DNA from: Egibacter rhizosphaerae
GTDB lineage: Bacteria; Actinomycetota; Nitriliruptoria; Euzebyales; Egibacteraceae
NCBI RefSeq assembly: GCF_004322855.1
Contig: NZ_CP036402.1
Location: 372,001 to 436,000, forward strand
Length of the DNA: 64,000 bases
Reading direction: 5' to 3'
The notes under the pieces were generated by a model, which worked only from the letters and a program-made list of their open reading frames with translations, searched no databases and had not been told where the DNA came from. This document shows, piece after piece, positions 34,620 to 43,996 of this stretch. The position numbers and the translations under genes were made by a program. Position 1 is the first letter of the stretch. Every line of letters starts with the position of its first letter.

Positions 34620-35765
34620 TGGGGCGTGCACGCCTGGGCGATCTACATCGTGGTGGGGCTGGCCCTCTGCTACTTCGCCTATCGGCGTGGGCTGCCCCTC
34701 GCGATGCGCTCGGCCTTTCACCCGCTGTTGGGTGACCGCATCTTCGGGTGGCCGGGCGACGTCATCGACGTGCTCGCCATCGTCGGGACACTGTTCGGCG
34801 TGGCAACGTCGCTGGGGATCGGTGCCACGCAGATCAACGCCGGCCTCGAGCACGTGTTCGGCATCCCGTCCGGCATCGGACCCCAGGTGGCGATCATCGC
34901 GGTCATCACGGTCATCGCGACCGGTTCTGTCGTTCTCGGATTGCACCGTGGCATTCGGCGCCTGAGCCTGGCCAACGTCGGGATCGGCGGCGTGCTCATG
35001 GTGTTCGTGTTGCTCGCCGGCCCGACCGTCTTCCTGCTGAACGCGCTGTTCGACAACCTCGGCGCCTACGTGTCGTCGCTGCCGCGCCTCTCACTCGGTG
35101 CGCAGGAACTCGTCGGCGATGACTGGGAGGCGGACTGGACGCTGTTCTACTGGGGCTGGTGGATCTCCTGGTCGCCGTTCGTGGGGATGTTCATCGCGCG
35201 CATCTCCCGCGGCCGCACAATCCGCGAGTTCATCGCCGGCGTGCTGCTCGTACCCACCGTGGTGACCGCGCTCGTGCTCACCGTGTTCGGCGAGACCGCG
35301 CTGTTCGCCGAGTTGACCGGCGAGCCCGGCGTGGTGGACGCGGCCGAGGAGAACCTGGACGTGGCGCTGTTCGAGACGCTCGAGCTGTTGCCGTTCGGCG
35401 TGCTCACGTCGCTCGTGGCCGTGGCGGCGATCGCGCTGTTCTTCATCACCTCGTCGGACTCGGGCTCCCTGGTCGACGACATCCACGCGTCGGGCGGCAG
35501 CATCTACCCGCACACCGGCACGCGAGTGTTCTGGGCGGCCCTCGAGGGACTGGTCGCCGCGATTCTCCTCTCGCTCGGTGGGGAGACCGGGCTCGAGGCC
35601 CTGCAGCAGGCCTCGATCGCGACCGGCGTGCCCTTGGCGATCCTCCTGCTCGCCGCCTGCTGGGCGTTGGTGCGCGCGTTCCGCCACGAGGAGGACCACC
35701 CCGAGCTGGTCGTGGAGTCCAGCGAGCGGGCCGAGCGCGCCGCCGAGCGGGAGGAGACCGCGTAG
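34620..35765 (+). CDS. BCCT-family transporter, exon 2 (after group II intron)
   Basis: These 381 codons complete the carrier (549 residues in total): WGVHAWAIYIVVGLALCYFA, a GIGATQINAGLEHVFGIPSG segment, and the substrate-site helix around TLFYWGWWISWSPFVGMFIA, with the aromatic box that binds trimethylammonium groups, then FFITSSDSGSLV. A sodium- or proton-coupled uptake of a betaine-like osmolyte is expected. There is no start codon at the junction, so synthesis of a full carrier requires intron splicing. The C-terminus is rich in Glu and Arg, as in osmosensing BCCT members. Confidence 0.92.
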   Translation, partial: WGVHAWAIYIVVGLALCYFAYRRGLPLAMRSAFHPLLGDRIFGWPGDVIDVLAIVGTLFGVATSLGIGATQINAGLEHVFGIPSGIGPQVAIIAVITVIATGSVVLGLHRGIRRLSLANVGIGGVLMVFVLLAGPTVFLLNALFDNLGAYVSSLPRLSLGAQELVGDDWEADWTLFYWGWWISWSPFVGMFIARISRGRTIREFIAGVLLVPTVVTALVLTVFGETALFAELTGEPGVVDAAEENLDVALFETLELLPFGVLTSLVAVAAIALFFITSSDSGSLVDDIHASGGSIYPHTGTRVFWAALEGLVAAILLSLGGETGLEALQQASIATGVPLAILLLAACWALVRAFRHEEDHPELVVESSERAERAAEREETA

Positions 35766-36012
35766 GCCGACACCCTGGCAGGCCGCCGATCGTGTCGTGG
35801 TTTGACTTTCGAGCCCTCTGGAAGGTGCACGGTGTCGCCACCGAACGAGCGCAGACGATCACGAGGGGGCGATTGTGACCGGTCGGCGGTCCGCACGGAT
35901 CGGTGTGGGCCACGCGCGGCTGCTTCTCGCCCGGGCACGCGGCCAGCGATGAGTTCGTGGAGGCAGCCGGGTCTCTACCTACCAGAGACCGCCGGCGACG
36001 AAGGACGACACC

Positions 36013-36753
36013 ATGACAGCTTCGGCAGCTCCCGTGACTACGCCGACTCCGGCCACCTTCGTGCTCGTGCCCGGTGCCGGCGGGCTGGCTTCGTACTGGC
36101 ACCGGCTGGTCCCGGAGCTCGAGGCCCGTGGCCACACGGCCCTTGCGGTGGACCTACCGGCCGACGAGGACAGCGCGGGTCTGCACGAGTACGCCGACGC
36201 CGTGGCCTCCGCGGCCCGCGGTTCCGACCCGCTCGTGGTGGTGGCCCAGTCGATGGGCGGCCTCTCCGCGCCGCTGGTCTGCGAACGCCTTAAGGTCTCC
36301 CTGCTCGTGATGGTCAACGCGATGATCCCGCTGCCCGGCGAGACCGGCGGCTCGTGGTGGGCGGCGACCGGCCAGGCCAAGGCGCGCGCCGAGCACGCAG
36401 CCCGCGAGAATCGCCCCGTCACGGACGAGGTCGATGTGCTCGAGGAGTTCTTCCACGACCTTCCCGCGGCCGTCGTGGCCGAGGTCCTCCGACAGGAGGC
36501 TCGGGTCCAGTCCGAGACGCCCTTCGCGCAGCCGTTCCCACTGGACCGGTGGCCCGACGTGCCGACCCGGGTGCTCGCCGGCCGGGACGATCGCTTCTTC
36601 CCCGCCGACTTCCAGCGCCACGTCGCCGAGGAACGTCTCGGCATCACCTCCGACGAGATGCCGGGCGGCCACCTCGTCGCCTTGGGTCAACCGAAGCAAC
36701 TCGCCGACCGCCTCCAGGCCTACTGGAACGACCTCGCCCGCGGGGCCTCGTGA
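36013..36753 (+). CDS. Alpha/beta-fold hydrolase (esterase-like)
   Basis: The 246-residue protein opens with FVLVPGAGGLASYWHRLVPE (oxyanion region), has the nucleophile elbow VVVAQSMGGLSAPLV (A-Q-S-M-G), a GRDDRFFPADF segment supplying the acid, and MPGGHLVALG with the catalytic His. ATG 36013 follows GAAGGA. It is a cytoplasmic serine hydrolase of the family that includes carboxylesterases; substrate unknown. Two strong palindromes lie just downstream. Confidence 0.88.
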   Translation: MTASAAPVTTPTPATFVLVPGAGGLASYWHRLVPELEARGHTALAVDLPADEDSAGLHEYADAVASAARGSDPLVVVAQSMGGLSAPLVCERLKVSLLVMVNAMIPLPGETGGSWWAATGQAKARAEHAARENRPVTDEVDVLEEFFHDLPAAVVAEVLRQEARVQSETPFAQPFPLDRWPDVPTRVLAGRDDRFFPADFQRHVAEERLGITSDEMPGGHLVALGQPKQLADRLQAYWNDLARGAS

Positions 36754-36810
36754 CCGGAGCCCGCCACCCGAGCCACCGGGAGCCGTGACACTCAGCGGCA
36801 CCGGACCCCC

Positions 36811-36846
36811 TGTACGCGTACCCGCGCCCACGCGGGTACGCGTACA
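36811..36846. terminator. Perfect 16-bp stem hairpin
   Basis: TGTACGCGTACCCGCG (36811-36826) pairs perfectly with 36831-36846 around a CCCA loop. It lies 58 nt after the hydrolase stop, in the gap before the convergent cupin gene. Confidence 0.75.
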
Positions 36847-36872
36847 GCGCCGCGGCTCGATTCAGAAGCGTC

Positions 36873-36906
36873 GTACGGTGACCCGCGGATCCGCGGGTCA
36901 CCGTAC
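36873..36906. repeat. Perfect 34-bp palindrome
   Basis: Bases 36873-36889 are followed without a spacer by their exact reverse complement (36890-36906), centred on GGATCC. It is the second of two unrelated palindromes between convergent genes. It may act as the terminator of the cupin gene or as a binding site. Confidence 0.8.
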
Positions 36907-36954
36907 CGACGACCCCGCCAGTGGGGGGTGACCCCCCGCGCCGGCCTCACGGTC

Positions 36955-37314
36955 CTAGGGCGACGGACGTGCGGAATGCACGGTCAACAGGACCACGCCG
37001 TCCTCGAGGCACCGCAGCCCGTGGCGCATGGCGGGGATCAGCGCCCACTGTCCCGCGGTCAACTCGACTGCCTCGTCCCCGGCGAGGAGCTCGACACGAC
37101 CCTCGAGGACGTGCAGCGTGGCAATCCCCGGGTTCTCGTGGTCGGCGAGCTCGCGGTCGGCGGTGAGGCCGAGCATGGTCTGGGTGAGCGCGGAGCCGGC
37201 ACCCGGCAGGAGCGACCGCGCGGCTCGACCCGCCGGTGCCGCCCGCGCGGCGGCCAGAACCTCGGCCGCCAACGCCCCGAGATCCACGATCCGGGTGTCG
37301 TCGACGCCAGCCAC
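36955..37314 (-). CDS. Single-domain cupin protein
   Basis: The 119-residue protein has the cupin pattern: NPGIATLHVLEGRVELLAGD and ELTAGQWALIPAMRHGLRCL, giving the two beta-hairpin motifs with one retained His in each half. Small cupins of this kind bind metals or act as sensors and can be dioxygenase-like; no partner is evident. Its N-terminus carries an Ala-rich helix. It converges with the hydrolase gene. Confidence 0.75.
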   Translation of the reverse strand: MAGVDDTRIVDLGALAAEVLAAARAAPAGRAARSLLPGAGSALTQTMLGLTADRELADHENPGIATLHVLEGRVELLAGDEAVELTAGQWALIPAMRHGLRCLEDGVVLLTVHSARPSP

Positions 37315-37423
37315 CAGCCGCGTCCTTTCCCTCGACGGTTCGGGCCCCTCGGCGCGGACGTCCGCGACACGGGAGCCTATCCCCTCCGCCCCCAGGGAGC
37401 CCCCTCCCGGGAGGCCGGACGGC

Positions 37424-38245
37424 TCAGCCCGCCGAGGGAATGCTCCACGGCCACTCCCCCGCTTCGCGCATGCAGCGCTCCACGGTGTCGACGTGGCGTC
37501 GGTACCCGCTCCACTGCAGGATCGCCTGACGCCACCGGTTCACGCTCGTCCCATCGGCCGCGGCCGCAGCCGCAGAGCGTGCGAGAACGAGCGCCCGCGG
37601 ATCGCACGACGCACGCCACTCCGGATCCCGCGACGGGTCGTGGGCCACGGGATCCTTGTGCGCGATGCGCTCAGGTAGCCACCACTCGTCGGGACCCGGA
37701 CCGGGCCGGACCTCCAGGGCATCGAGCCGCTCGAGACCCTCGGCGACCTCCTGGCGAGCCCAGTCGGGAAGCTGGACCAGCAATCGCTCGGTGGCCAAGG
37801 CCTCCTGATCGAGATGGTGTGCCAGGAGCGCCTCGGTCGCGCGCATCAAGCCCGCCAGGCCGGGGATCGTGGTTTGGTCGAGGTGAACGACCGCACAGGC
37901 GTCCAGGCGGGCCGCGGCTTCGCGTAGCGTGTCGTGCTCGGCGAGGAGAGCGGCCCGCAAGCGCTCGCCTTCGGGACCGAGACGCTCGAGCGGGGGGAAG
38001 ATCACCCGCTCCTCCTCGTGCGCGTGGTGGAGGACGTCGTCGTGCAGGAAGCCGAGCATGCCGGCCAGCTGCCCGCGGATCTCGGGGGTGATGAGCCACT
38101 CGAGGTACGGTGTGAGCTCGGAGATCTCGGCCAGCCGCTGCGTCAGCGCGGTGTGGTGCCGAGGCCCTGCGGTGCCGCGGGAGAGCGCCGGCGGCCCGTC
38201 GTCCGTGAGGACACGGGCGTCACGCGGTTCGGTGGGCGCTGGCAT
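37424..38245 (-). CDS. Hemerythrin-domain protein
   Basis: ATG 38245 follows GGAGG and gives 273 residues. A four-helix hemerythrin-like fold is indicated by HHTALTQRLAEISELTPYLE, DVLHHAHEEERVIFPPLERL, LAEHDTLREAAARLDAC and LMRATEALLAHHLDQEALAT, which supply the His and Glu/Asp ligands of a di-iron site. The C-terminal third is unrelated. Such proteins sense or buffer oxygen, nitric oxide or iron. Confidence 0.85.
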   Translation of the reverse strand: MPAPTEPRDARVLTDDGPPALSRGTAGPRHHTALTQRLAEISELTPYLEWLITPEIRGQLAGMLGFLHDDVLHHAHEEERVIFPPLERLGPEGERLRAALLAEHDTLREAAARLDACAVVHLDQTTIPGLAGLMRATEALLAHHLDQEALATERLLVQLPDWARQEVAEGLERLDALEVRPGPGPDEWWLPERIAHKDPVAHDPSRDPEWRASCDPRALVLARSAAAAAADGTSVNRWRQAILQWSGYRRHVDTVERCMREAGEWPWSIPSAG

Positions 38246-38389
38246 CACTACCTCCGGAATTCGCCGCCAGGGATTTCGCAACACACTCGTTCACAAAATG
38301 CGGGCGTTCAGGGTCGATCGTCCCTGGCCCAGCAGGACGAAGGTCCCGGGTTCACTGGTCACCACCCCGGTGTCGGTGGGTCATGGGAC

Positions 38390-39082
38390 TCAGTCGAGGT
38401 GTCCGCTCATCGGAGGTCGGTCCACGTCCGCGTCATGGGCCGTTCTCCCTGACGTCCACAGCGACCACGCGGTCCATAGGCAGCCCGCGGCGACCAGGAC
38501 GCCGTGGGCGATCCGCCCCGCGGGGGGCGCGAAGAACTGCGGCAGAAACAGCACGAAGCCGGCCGCGAGCAGCAGCCCAGCGCCGGGGGAGAGAATGCCC
38601 GAGCGGCGGACCGCGATGGCGAGGGCGACGATCCCAGCCGCCAACGCCGTCAGGCCAAGGCCGAAGCTGGTGACCGCGACGGGGTCGTAGCGGAACCCGT
38701 CGGCGATCGCCACCACGTCCAAGGCCTCGCCGGCGTCGACTGCGGCGGCGACCGCATGGAGCCCGAAGGTCTCCGCACCGTAGTACGGCAGCGTGAGGCC
38801 GATACCGACCCAGGTCAGCAACACCGCGAGGAGCGCGACGGGCTCCCCCGCAGTGCGGTGGACGGCACCCCACGCGGCGAGGACGCCGAGGCCGAGCAGC
38901 ACGAACCCGATCATCGCGAATCCGTGGGAGGCCACCCAGGCGCTCGAACTCATCGCCGCGGTCGCACCGACGACGGTGGTCTCGTCCTCCCACGGACGCA
39001 GGAGCGGGTACAGCAGGAACGACACACCGGCCGTGGCCAGCGCGACCGCGCCGATTCGGATCCGAACGGGCGAGGCTCTCAT
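38390..39082 (-). CDS. Hypothetical integral membrane protein (DUF998-like length)
   Basis: From ATG 39082 (GGGAGT upstream) the product has 230 residues and about six hydrophobic helices. The second helix block (WVASHGFAMIGFVLLGLGVL) and the later LDVVAIADGFRYDPVAV loop have no motif I can assign. The frame is open further upstream to 39235 but that part is not membrane-like and lacks a ribosome site. Function unknown. Confidence 0.6.
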   Translation of the reverse strand: MRASPVRIRIGAVALATAGVSFLLYPLLRPWEDETTVVGATAAMSSSAWVASHGFAMIGFVLLGLGVLAAWGAVHRTAGEPVALLAVLLTWVGIGLTLPYYGAETFGLHAVAAAVDAGEALDVVAIADGFRYDPVAVTSFGLGLTALAAGIVALAIAVRRSGILSPGAGLLLAAGFVLFLPQFFAPPAGRIAHGVLVAAGCLWTAWSLWTSGRTAHDADVDRPPMSGHLD

Positions 39083-39266
39083 CGGCGGACTCCCGGGGCG
39101 GGCGGCCTCGCGCCGCCAGGACTGCCCGGCAAGCGGCGTCGATGTCGCGTCCATTGGGTATTGCGCACGGCGCCAGGCAAAGCGGCGCACTCGTGGTACT
39201 GCCCTGCAACATCCCCCACTGCGGGGTTTCGACACCTCGGAGTTCGACGAGTGCCGGGGAGACGGC

Positions 39267-39764
39267 TCAGCTCGGCGTGACCTCGCGCAGTTTCCCGGTC
39301 GCGACCTCGTAGACCGTGCCCCGCACCCGGTCGGTGTCGGGAAGGAACGGGCTCGCGCGGATTCGCGCGATCGACTGCCGAAGGTTCTCCTCCGGGCTGT
39401 CGAACGCCTCGAACGCGAACGGCGGCCGAAACCCGACCTCGTCGGCGATCGCGTCCTTCACGTCGTCGTCGCGGAAGGTGAGCATGCCGCAGTCGGTGTG
39501 GCTCACCAGCAGCACCTCTCGGGTGCCGAGCAGGCGCTGCGAGATCGTGAGGGAGCGGATCGCGTCCTCGGTGATCACCCCGCCGGCGTTTCGGATCACG
39601 TGCGCATCGCCGAGCCCGAGCCCGAGTGCCCGGTAGACGTCGATGCGGGCATCCATGCAGGCGACCACGGCCAACGCCTGCGACGGGGGCACCGGCAGGT
39701 CGGCCGACCCGAACGCGGCCGCGTACTGCTCGTTGTTAGCCAGGCACTGGTCGATCGCGCTCAT
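39267..39764 (-). CDS. Beta-carbonic anhydrase
   Basis: The 165-residue protein has the zinc site of the beta class: ALAVVACMDARIDVYRALGL (Cys, Asp/Arg dyad) and LLVSHTDCGMLTF (His, Cys), with HVIRNAGG between. It interconverts carbon dioxide and bicarbonate in the cytoplasm; the short form without extra N-terminal helices is common in actinobacteria. ATG 39764 follows GGGAGGAG. The sulfurtransferase gene ends 40 nt upstream on the same strand, so the two form an operon. Confidence 0.92.
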   Translation of the reverse strand: MSAIDQCLANNEQYAAAFGSADLPVPPSQALAVVACMDARIDVYRALGLGLGDAHVIRNAGGVITEDAIRSLTISQRLLGTREVLLVSHTDCGMLTFRDDDVKDAIADEVGFRPPFAFEAFDSPEENLRQSIARIRASPFLPDTDRVRGTVYEVATGKLREVTPS

Positions 39765-39804
39765 GGTCGACTCCTCCCGTTGGGGCGGTCGGTGGTCGCG
39801 GGAC

Positions 39805-40647
39805 TCACGCGTCCCGCTCGACAGGGACGCCGACGAGCGAGCCGTACTCGGTCCACGAGCCGTCGTAATTGCGGACATTGTCAAGGCCGAGCAACTCGCT
39901 CAGCACGAACCAGGTGTGCGACGAGCGCTCTCCGATCCGGCAGTACGCGATCACCTCGCCATCCCCGTCGACACCGGCCCCCTCGTAGAGCTCGCGCAGC
40001 TCCTCGATCGGCTTGAACGTGCCGTCCTCGCGCGCGGCTTTCGACCACGGCACGTTCGCGGCGCCCGGGATGTGGCCGGCGACGTAGGGCTGCTCCTGCG
40101 GCAGGTGGTCGGGCGCGAGCTTCTGTCCCGAGAACTCCTCGGGCGAGCGCACGTCGACGAACTCGGCTCGGTCGACCGCCCCGATCACGTCGTCGCGCAG
40201 CGCGCGCAGCTCCGGTCGCTCCGGCTCGCGGATGCGGAAGTCGGTCTCGGGGAGCGAGGGCACGTCGGTCGTGAGGTCCCGACCTTCGAGCTCCCACTTC
40301 TTGCGGCCCCCGTCGAGGAGCGTCACCTGGTCGAATCCCCGGTACTTGAGCAGCCAGTATGCGTACGCGGCGAACCAGTTGTTGTTGCCCCCGTACAGCA
40401 CAACGGTGGTGTCGTCGTCGACCCCCGCACGGGCCAGCAACGCGGACAGGCCCGGCTGGTCGATATAGTCGCGCTGGACCGGATGGTGCAGGTCCCGCTC
40501 CCAGTGCCACGCGATCGCGTTGGGGATGTGGCCGCGCTCGTAGGCGGTCGTGTCCTCGTCGACCTCAACGAGGCGGACCTTCGGATCGTCAAGGTGCTCG
40601 GCGAGCCACTCGGTCGTTGCCAGCGCATGCGGATTCGCAAAGCCCAT
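39805..40647 (-). CDS. Thiosulfate sulfurtransferase (two rhodanese domains)
   Basis: The 280-residue tandem rhodanese has an inactive N-terminal domain (LVEVDEDTTAYERGHIPNAI) and a C-terminal domain with EFVDVRSPEEF and the active-site loop AYCRIGERSSHTWFVL. The CRIGERS loop matches the TST/CysA actinobacterial group that transfers sulfane sulfur from thiosulfate to cyanide or thiol acceptors. ATG 40647 follows AAGGAG. It is upstream of, and probably cotranscribed with, the carbonic anhydrase. Confidence 0.93.
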   Translation of the reverse strand: MGFANPHALATTEWLAEHLDDPKVRLVEVDEDTTAYERGHIPNAIAWHWERDLHHPVQRDYIDQPGLSALLARAGVDDDTTVVLYGGNNNWFAAYAYWLLKYRGFDQVTLLDGGRKKWELEGRDLTTDVPSLPETDFRIREPERPELRALRDDVIGAVDRAEFVDVRSPEEFSGQKLAPDHLPQEQPYVAGHIPGAANVPWSKAAREDGTFKPIEELRELYEGAGVDGDGEVIAYCRIGERSSHTWFVLSELLGLDNVRNYDGSWTEYGSLVGVPVERDA

Positions 40648-40923
40648 GTCGTGCTCCTTACGTCTCGTCGTGACCGTCGAGGCGCCCACGGCGCCGTGCA
40701 CCCTGACCCCACACCCGATCGCGGGCGTGGCGGGCGGCGTCGCGGCCGCTACCGGACACCAGCATCGGTCACACGACCCCCCTTCGGCCACACCCGTCAC
40801 GATGGAAACGGTGCAACGCCACCGCGCTCGTGCGCCCATCGCAGCGCAGGCCGACTTCGACGACGACGCTGGCCCCGGATGCCCCACGTGCTCGAACGGG
40901 CCCTCCCGCGGTGACGGCAGGGC

Positions 40924-41799
40924 GTGCTCTACGCTCCCCTCGCCCTGTCCCACCGACCCTGGCGAGCGCCCGTGCGATCCTGGCGACCCGATCCGACCGG
41001 CGGCCCCGACCGCCGCTCGACCGACCGCGCTTCCCGCGAGGTTCCCGCCGTGCCGGGCACCATCGTCGAGGATCGCGCGTCCGGCTTCAGCGGCGAGATC
41101 GTCCGCCTCGAACGAGGGTCGGTGGTGCTGCGCGACTGGCGCGACCGCGAGCGCGCCTTCCCCCTGCGGGGGGGCCGCTTCCTCGTCGAGGACCAGCCAG
41201 CCACGCTCGTGCGCAGACCCGATCCCGCCGAGCGCCCTGCCGACCAGCGCCACGAGACCGCTTCGGGCGCGCTCGTCGGGCGCTCACAGCAGGCGCGCGT
41301 GGCCAGCCCGCACCGCATCTACGTCGAAGGGCTCCACGACGCCGAGCTGCTCGAGAAGGTCTGGGGAGAGGAGTTGCGCGAGGCCGCGGTGGTCGTCGAG
41401 CCGATCGGCGGGGCCGACGAGGCGCCCGAGGCCGTCCGCCGTTTCGGTCCCGCTCACGACCGACGGCTCGGCGTGCTGCTCGACCACTTGGTCGCCGGCT
41501 CGAAGGAGACCCGCATCGCCGAGCGCATCACGGGCGCGCACGTGCTGGTGACCGGCCATCCCTACGTCGACGTGTGGCAGGGAGTGCGCCCGCGTGCCGT
41601 CGGCCTGCGTGCCTGGCCGGAGGTCCCGAAGGGGCAGGATTGGAAGACCGGCATCTGCCGCGCGCTCGGCGAGGAGGAGCCGGCGGCACTGTGGCGCAGG
41701 CTGCTGCGCGCCGTCGACTCGATCGCCGACCTCGAGCCGAGCCTCGTCGGCGCGGTCGAACGGCTGCTGGACTTCCTCATCGAGCCGCTCGAACACTAA
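40924..41799 (+). CDS. DUF3097-family protein
   Basis: The 291-residue protein shows the conserved actinobacterial DUF3097 pattern: SREVPAVPGTIVEDRASGFS, RGSVVLRDWRDRERAFPLRG, HRIYVEGLHDAELLEKVWGE (a Toprim-like segment with acidic residues), then VTGHPYVDVWQGVRP and GQDWKTGICRALGEEE. GTG 40924 is the first workable start. The Toprim-like signature suggests a nucleic-acid function, but the role is unknown. Confidence 0.88.
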   Translation: MLYAPLALSHRPWRAPVRSWRPDPTGGPDRRSTDRASREVPAVPGTIVEDRASGFSGEIVRLERGSVVLRDWRDRERAFPLRGGRFLVEDQPATLVRRPDPAERPADQRHETASGALVGRSQQARVASPHRIYVEGLHDAELLEKVWGEELREAAVVVEPIGGADEAPEAVRRFGPAHDRRLGVLLDHLVAGSKETRIAERITGAHVLVTGHPYVDVWQGVRPRAVGLRAWPEVPKGQDWKTGICRALGEEEPAALWRRLLRAVDSIADLEPSLVGAVERLLDFLIEPLEH

Positions 41800-41882
41800 C
41801 GCGACGCGCGTCCTCGCACGCCCTGCGGGTCGCTGACGTTGCGTAAACGTCGAGGCGCGTCGAAGCGTCCACGCGGACCCCG

Positions 41883-41922
41883 CTCGCAGCTCACGGGACG
41901 GTCTCGCAGCTCACGGGACGGT
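41883..41922 (+). repeat. Perfect 20-bp direct repeat
   Basis: CTCGCAGCTCACGGGACGGT is present twice head to tail (41883-41902, 41903-41922), at the left edge of the IS-rich patch. The rest of 41800-42056 shows only a C/T-rich tract (about 41970-41990). Confidence 0.8.
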
Positions 41923-42056
41923 CCCGGCCGGCTTCCCCACCACCCGCACGACCTGCAATCTCGTCAGTAGACCCCCCTTTTAACCTCCTCCGGATCACGG
42001 TCGAGGACGGTCTTGCTCCCCACAGGCAAACTCCACCATGTCAGCCCAACAAACCG

Positions 42057-42500
42057 CTATCCCGGCAACCCCTCCTGCGCGTCGCTTCCAACTCGGCGTA
42101 CCAGCGCCATCCCAGCCGCGACCAACCACGCGATCGAGACCGCGGCCGCGAACCCGTTGGTGTTGCCCGCCCCGGTAATGAGAAGGAAGTTGTCAGGGAG
42201 CCAGTCCAGCGGTCCGGAGAAGAACCACTGCAGCCATAGCGATGGCGGCATCAGACCGAAGGTTGCGGAGACGAACATCTCAACCAGCAGGATGATTCGG
42301 GACTGTCTCCCATTGCGTCCAACCAAGGCGATCACCAGGAACACGACCACGAGCGCGGCCGACACCAACCATGGCCACACCAGATCCGAATGGGAGATCA
42401 TTCTCCAAGGCTGAATCGCCAGATGCTGCACATATCCAATCGCGGCAAGCAGCAATAGCAGCACAGCGACTCTGCCGAGCTGCCAGACTACCTTCTTCAT
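42057..42500 (-). CDS. Hypothetical membrane protein of atypical composition
   Basis: The 147-residue protein has four hydrophobic helices (VAVLLLLLAAIGYVQHLAI, WPWLVSAALVVVFLVIALVG and two more). Its codons use A/T at third positions far more than the surroundings (several TCA, CAA, ATA and AAT), suggesting horizontal acquisition with the adjacent IS elements. ATG 42500 is preferred over the frame's first ATG (42539), which lacks membrane continuity. No family recognised. Confidence 0.55.
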   Translation of the reverse strand: MKKVVWQLGRVAVLLLLLAAIGYVQHLAIQPWRMISHSDLVWPWLVSAALVVVFLVIALVGRNGRQSRIILLVEMFVSATFGLMPPSLWLQWFFSGPLDWLPDNFLLITGAGNTNGFAAAVSIAWLVAAGMALVRRVGSDAQEGLPG

Positions 42501-42589
42501 TGCAACGGTCCTCGGACCCACTATGCGGGAGACCTTCAAGCCCTGTCAGGCCGATGCCGGCACCCTGCCGGACGCACGCGAGAGCACCG

Positions 42590-43653
42590 CGACGCAGGGT
42601 CAGGGTATGGAAGCGGCTGCTGGGTGTCGACGACCGGACGGTCATCGAGGATGTCGAGTGGGACGACGACGCCGAGACGGTGCCGTGGGCGCGTCACGGC
42701 GCGGGGTTCACCCGTGCGTTCGAGGAGCAGGCCGCGTGGCTGGCGACGCACACGTCGAAGAAGGCGGTCACCTGCCTGTTGCGGGTGGCGTGGCGCACCG
42801 TCGGCGCGACGATCACCCGCGTGTCCGACGAGCGCGGCGCCAAGATCGACCCGCTCGAGGGGCTGCGCCGCATCGGCATCGACGAGATCTCCCATCGCAA
42901 GGGGCAGCGGTATCTCACCGTCGTGGTCGATCACGACTCCGGCCGGCTGATCTGGGCGCGGGCGGGCCGGGATGAGGCCACCGTGGAGGCGTTCTCCGGG
43001 CGACCTCGGCGAGCAGCGCGCCGCCCGGCTCCGGCTGATCTCAGCGGGGATGCGGGCAACTGGATCACCAACGTCGTCGACCGGCGCGCGCCAGGCGCGG
43101 TCCGCTGCATGGATCCGTTCCACGTGGTGGCCTGGGCCACCGACGCGCTCGACGAGGCGCGCCGCCAGACCTGCAACGACGCGCGCCGCGCCGGGCAGAC
43201 CACCCACGCACGAGAGCTCAAGGGCGCCCGCTACGCGCTGTGGAAGAGCCCCGGCGACCTCGCCGAGCGCCAGGGCGCCAAGCTCGCCGACATCGCGGCG
43301 ACCAACCAACGGCTGTGTCGCGCCTACCTGCTCAAAGAGCAGCTACGCCTGGTGTTCCACCAACACACCCCCGAGGCCGCCATCGCGCTGCTCGAGCGCT
43401 GGCTCGCCTGGGCAGCCCGCTCGAAGATCCCAGCTTCGTCAAGCTCGCCCGCATCGTCCGCGCGCACAAGACCCGCATCTACGCCGCCGTGGCCCACGGT
43501 CTCTCGAACGCGCGGATCGAGAGCGCCAACACCCGCATCCGGCTGCTGACCCGCGTCGCGTTCGGGTTCCACTCGCCCCCACCGCTGATCGCGCTGGCCA
43601 TGCTCACCCTCGGCGGACTCTGCCCACCCCTGCCCGGCCGAGCCCCCACATGA
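42590..43653 (+). pseudogene. Degraded ISL3-family transposase
   Basis: Similarity to DDE transposases of ISL3 runs through three frames: VEWDDDAETVPWARHG, FEEQAAWLATHTSKKAVTCL, RVAWRTVGATI, IDEISHRKGQRYLTVVVDHD, then GDLGEQRAARLRLIS in another frame, CMDPFHVVAWATDALDEARR and ARELKGARYALWKSPGDLAE in the first frame again, and finally FVKLARIVRAHKTRIYAAVA, NARIESANTRIRLLTRVAFG in a third frame to the TGA at 43651. The N-terminal zinc-finger half is missing. At least three breaks make it inactive. It lies between the AT-richer membrane gene and an IS630 element. Confidence 0.85.
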
Positions 43654-43996
43654 CCCACGAACACGTCAGGAGACCCCTATTTACTCGCTTGTCCTGCCCG
43701 TGCTGTCAATGTCGGCACAAGCCATGCCGACTTGACCCCTTGCCGCACGACCTCGACCCGCAGGCTCGCTCAGCTCGACATCGCTGAGCGCCACCGCGAG
43801 CGGGACTAAGCGAAGCATCGCTTGAGCCTGCCGTCGCTCGGCGTGCCCTCGCTGATCACCCGGAGGCCCTGGCGTCGGGCTCCCAGCCCGAGAATCGGGA
43901 GCGACTCGATCGTCCTGCGTCGATCGCACCAGCACAAGAGACGCCATGGGAACGGATCGACGCCCATCTCCCGGCCCATCGGGGCGCCAGGGTGGG
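43654..43996. other. 343-bp interval between two IS elements
   Basis: A minus-strand frame from about 43983 to the stop at 43806 reads MGREMGVDPFPWRLLCWCDR and ends LRVISEGTPSDGRLKRCFA. It is 58 residues or the C-terminal end of a gene cut by the IS630 insertion at 43998. I recognise no family. The remainder (43654-43805) shows nothing further. Confidence 0.3.

Noticed and set aside
35766-36012. Search for a promoter or small gene between BCCT and the hydrolase
   Set aside because: No convincing hexamers, hairpin or coding frame seen.
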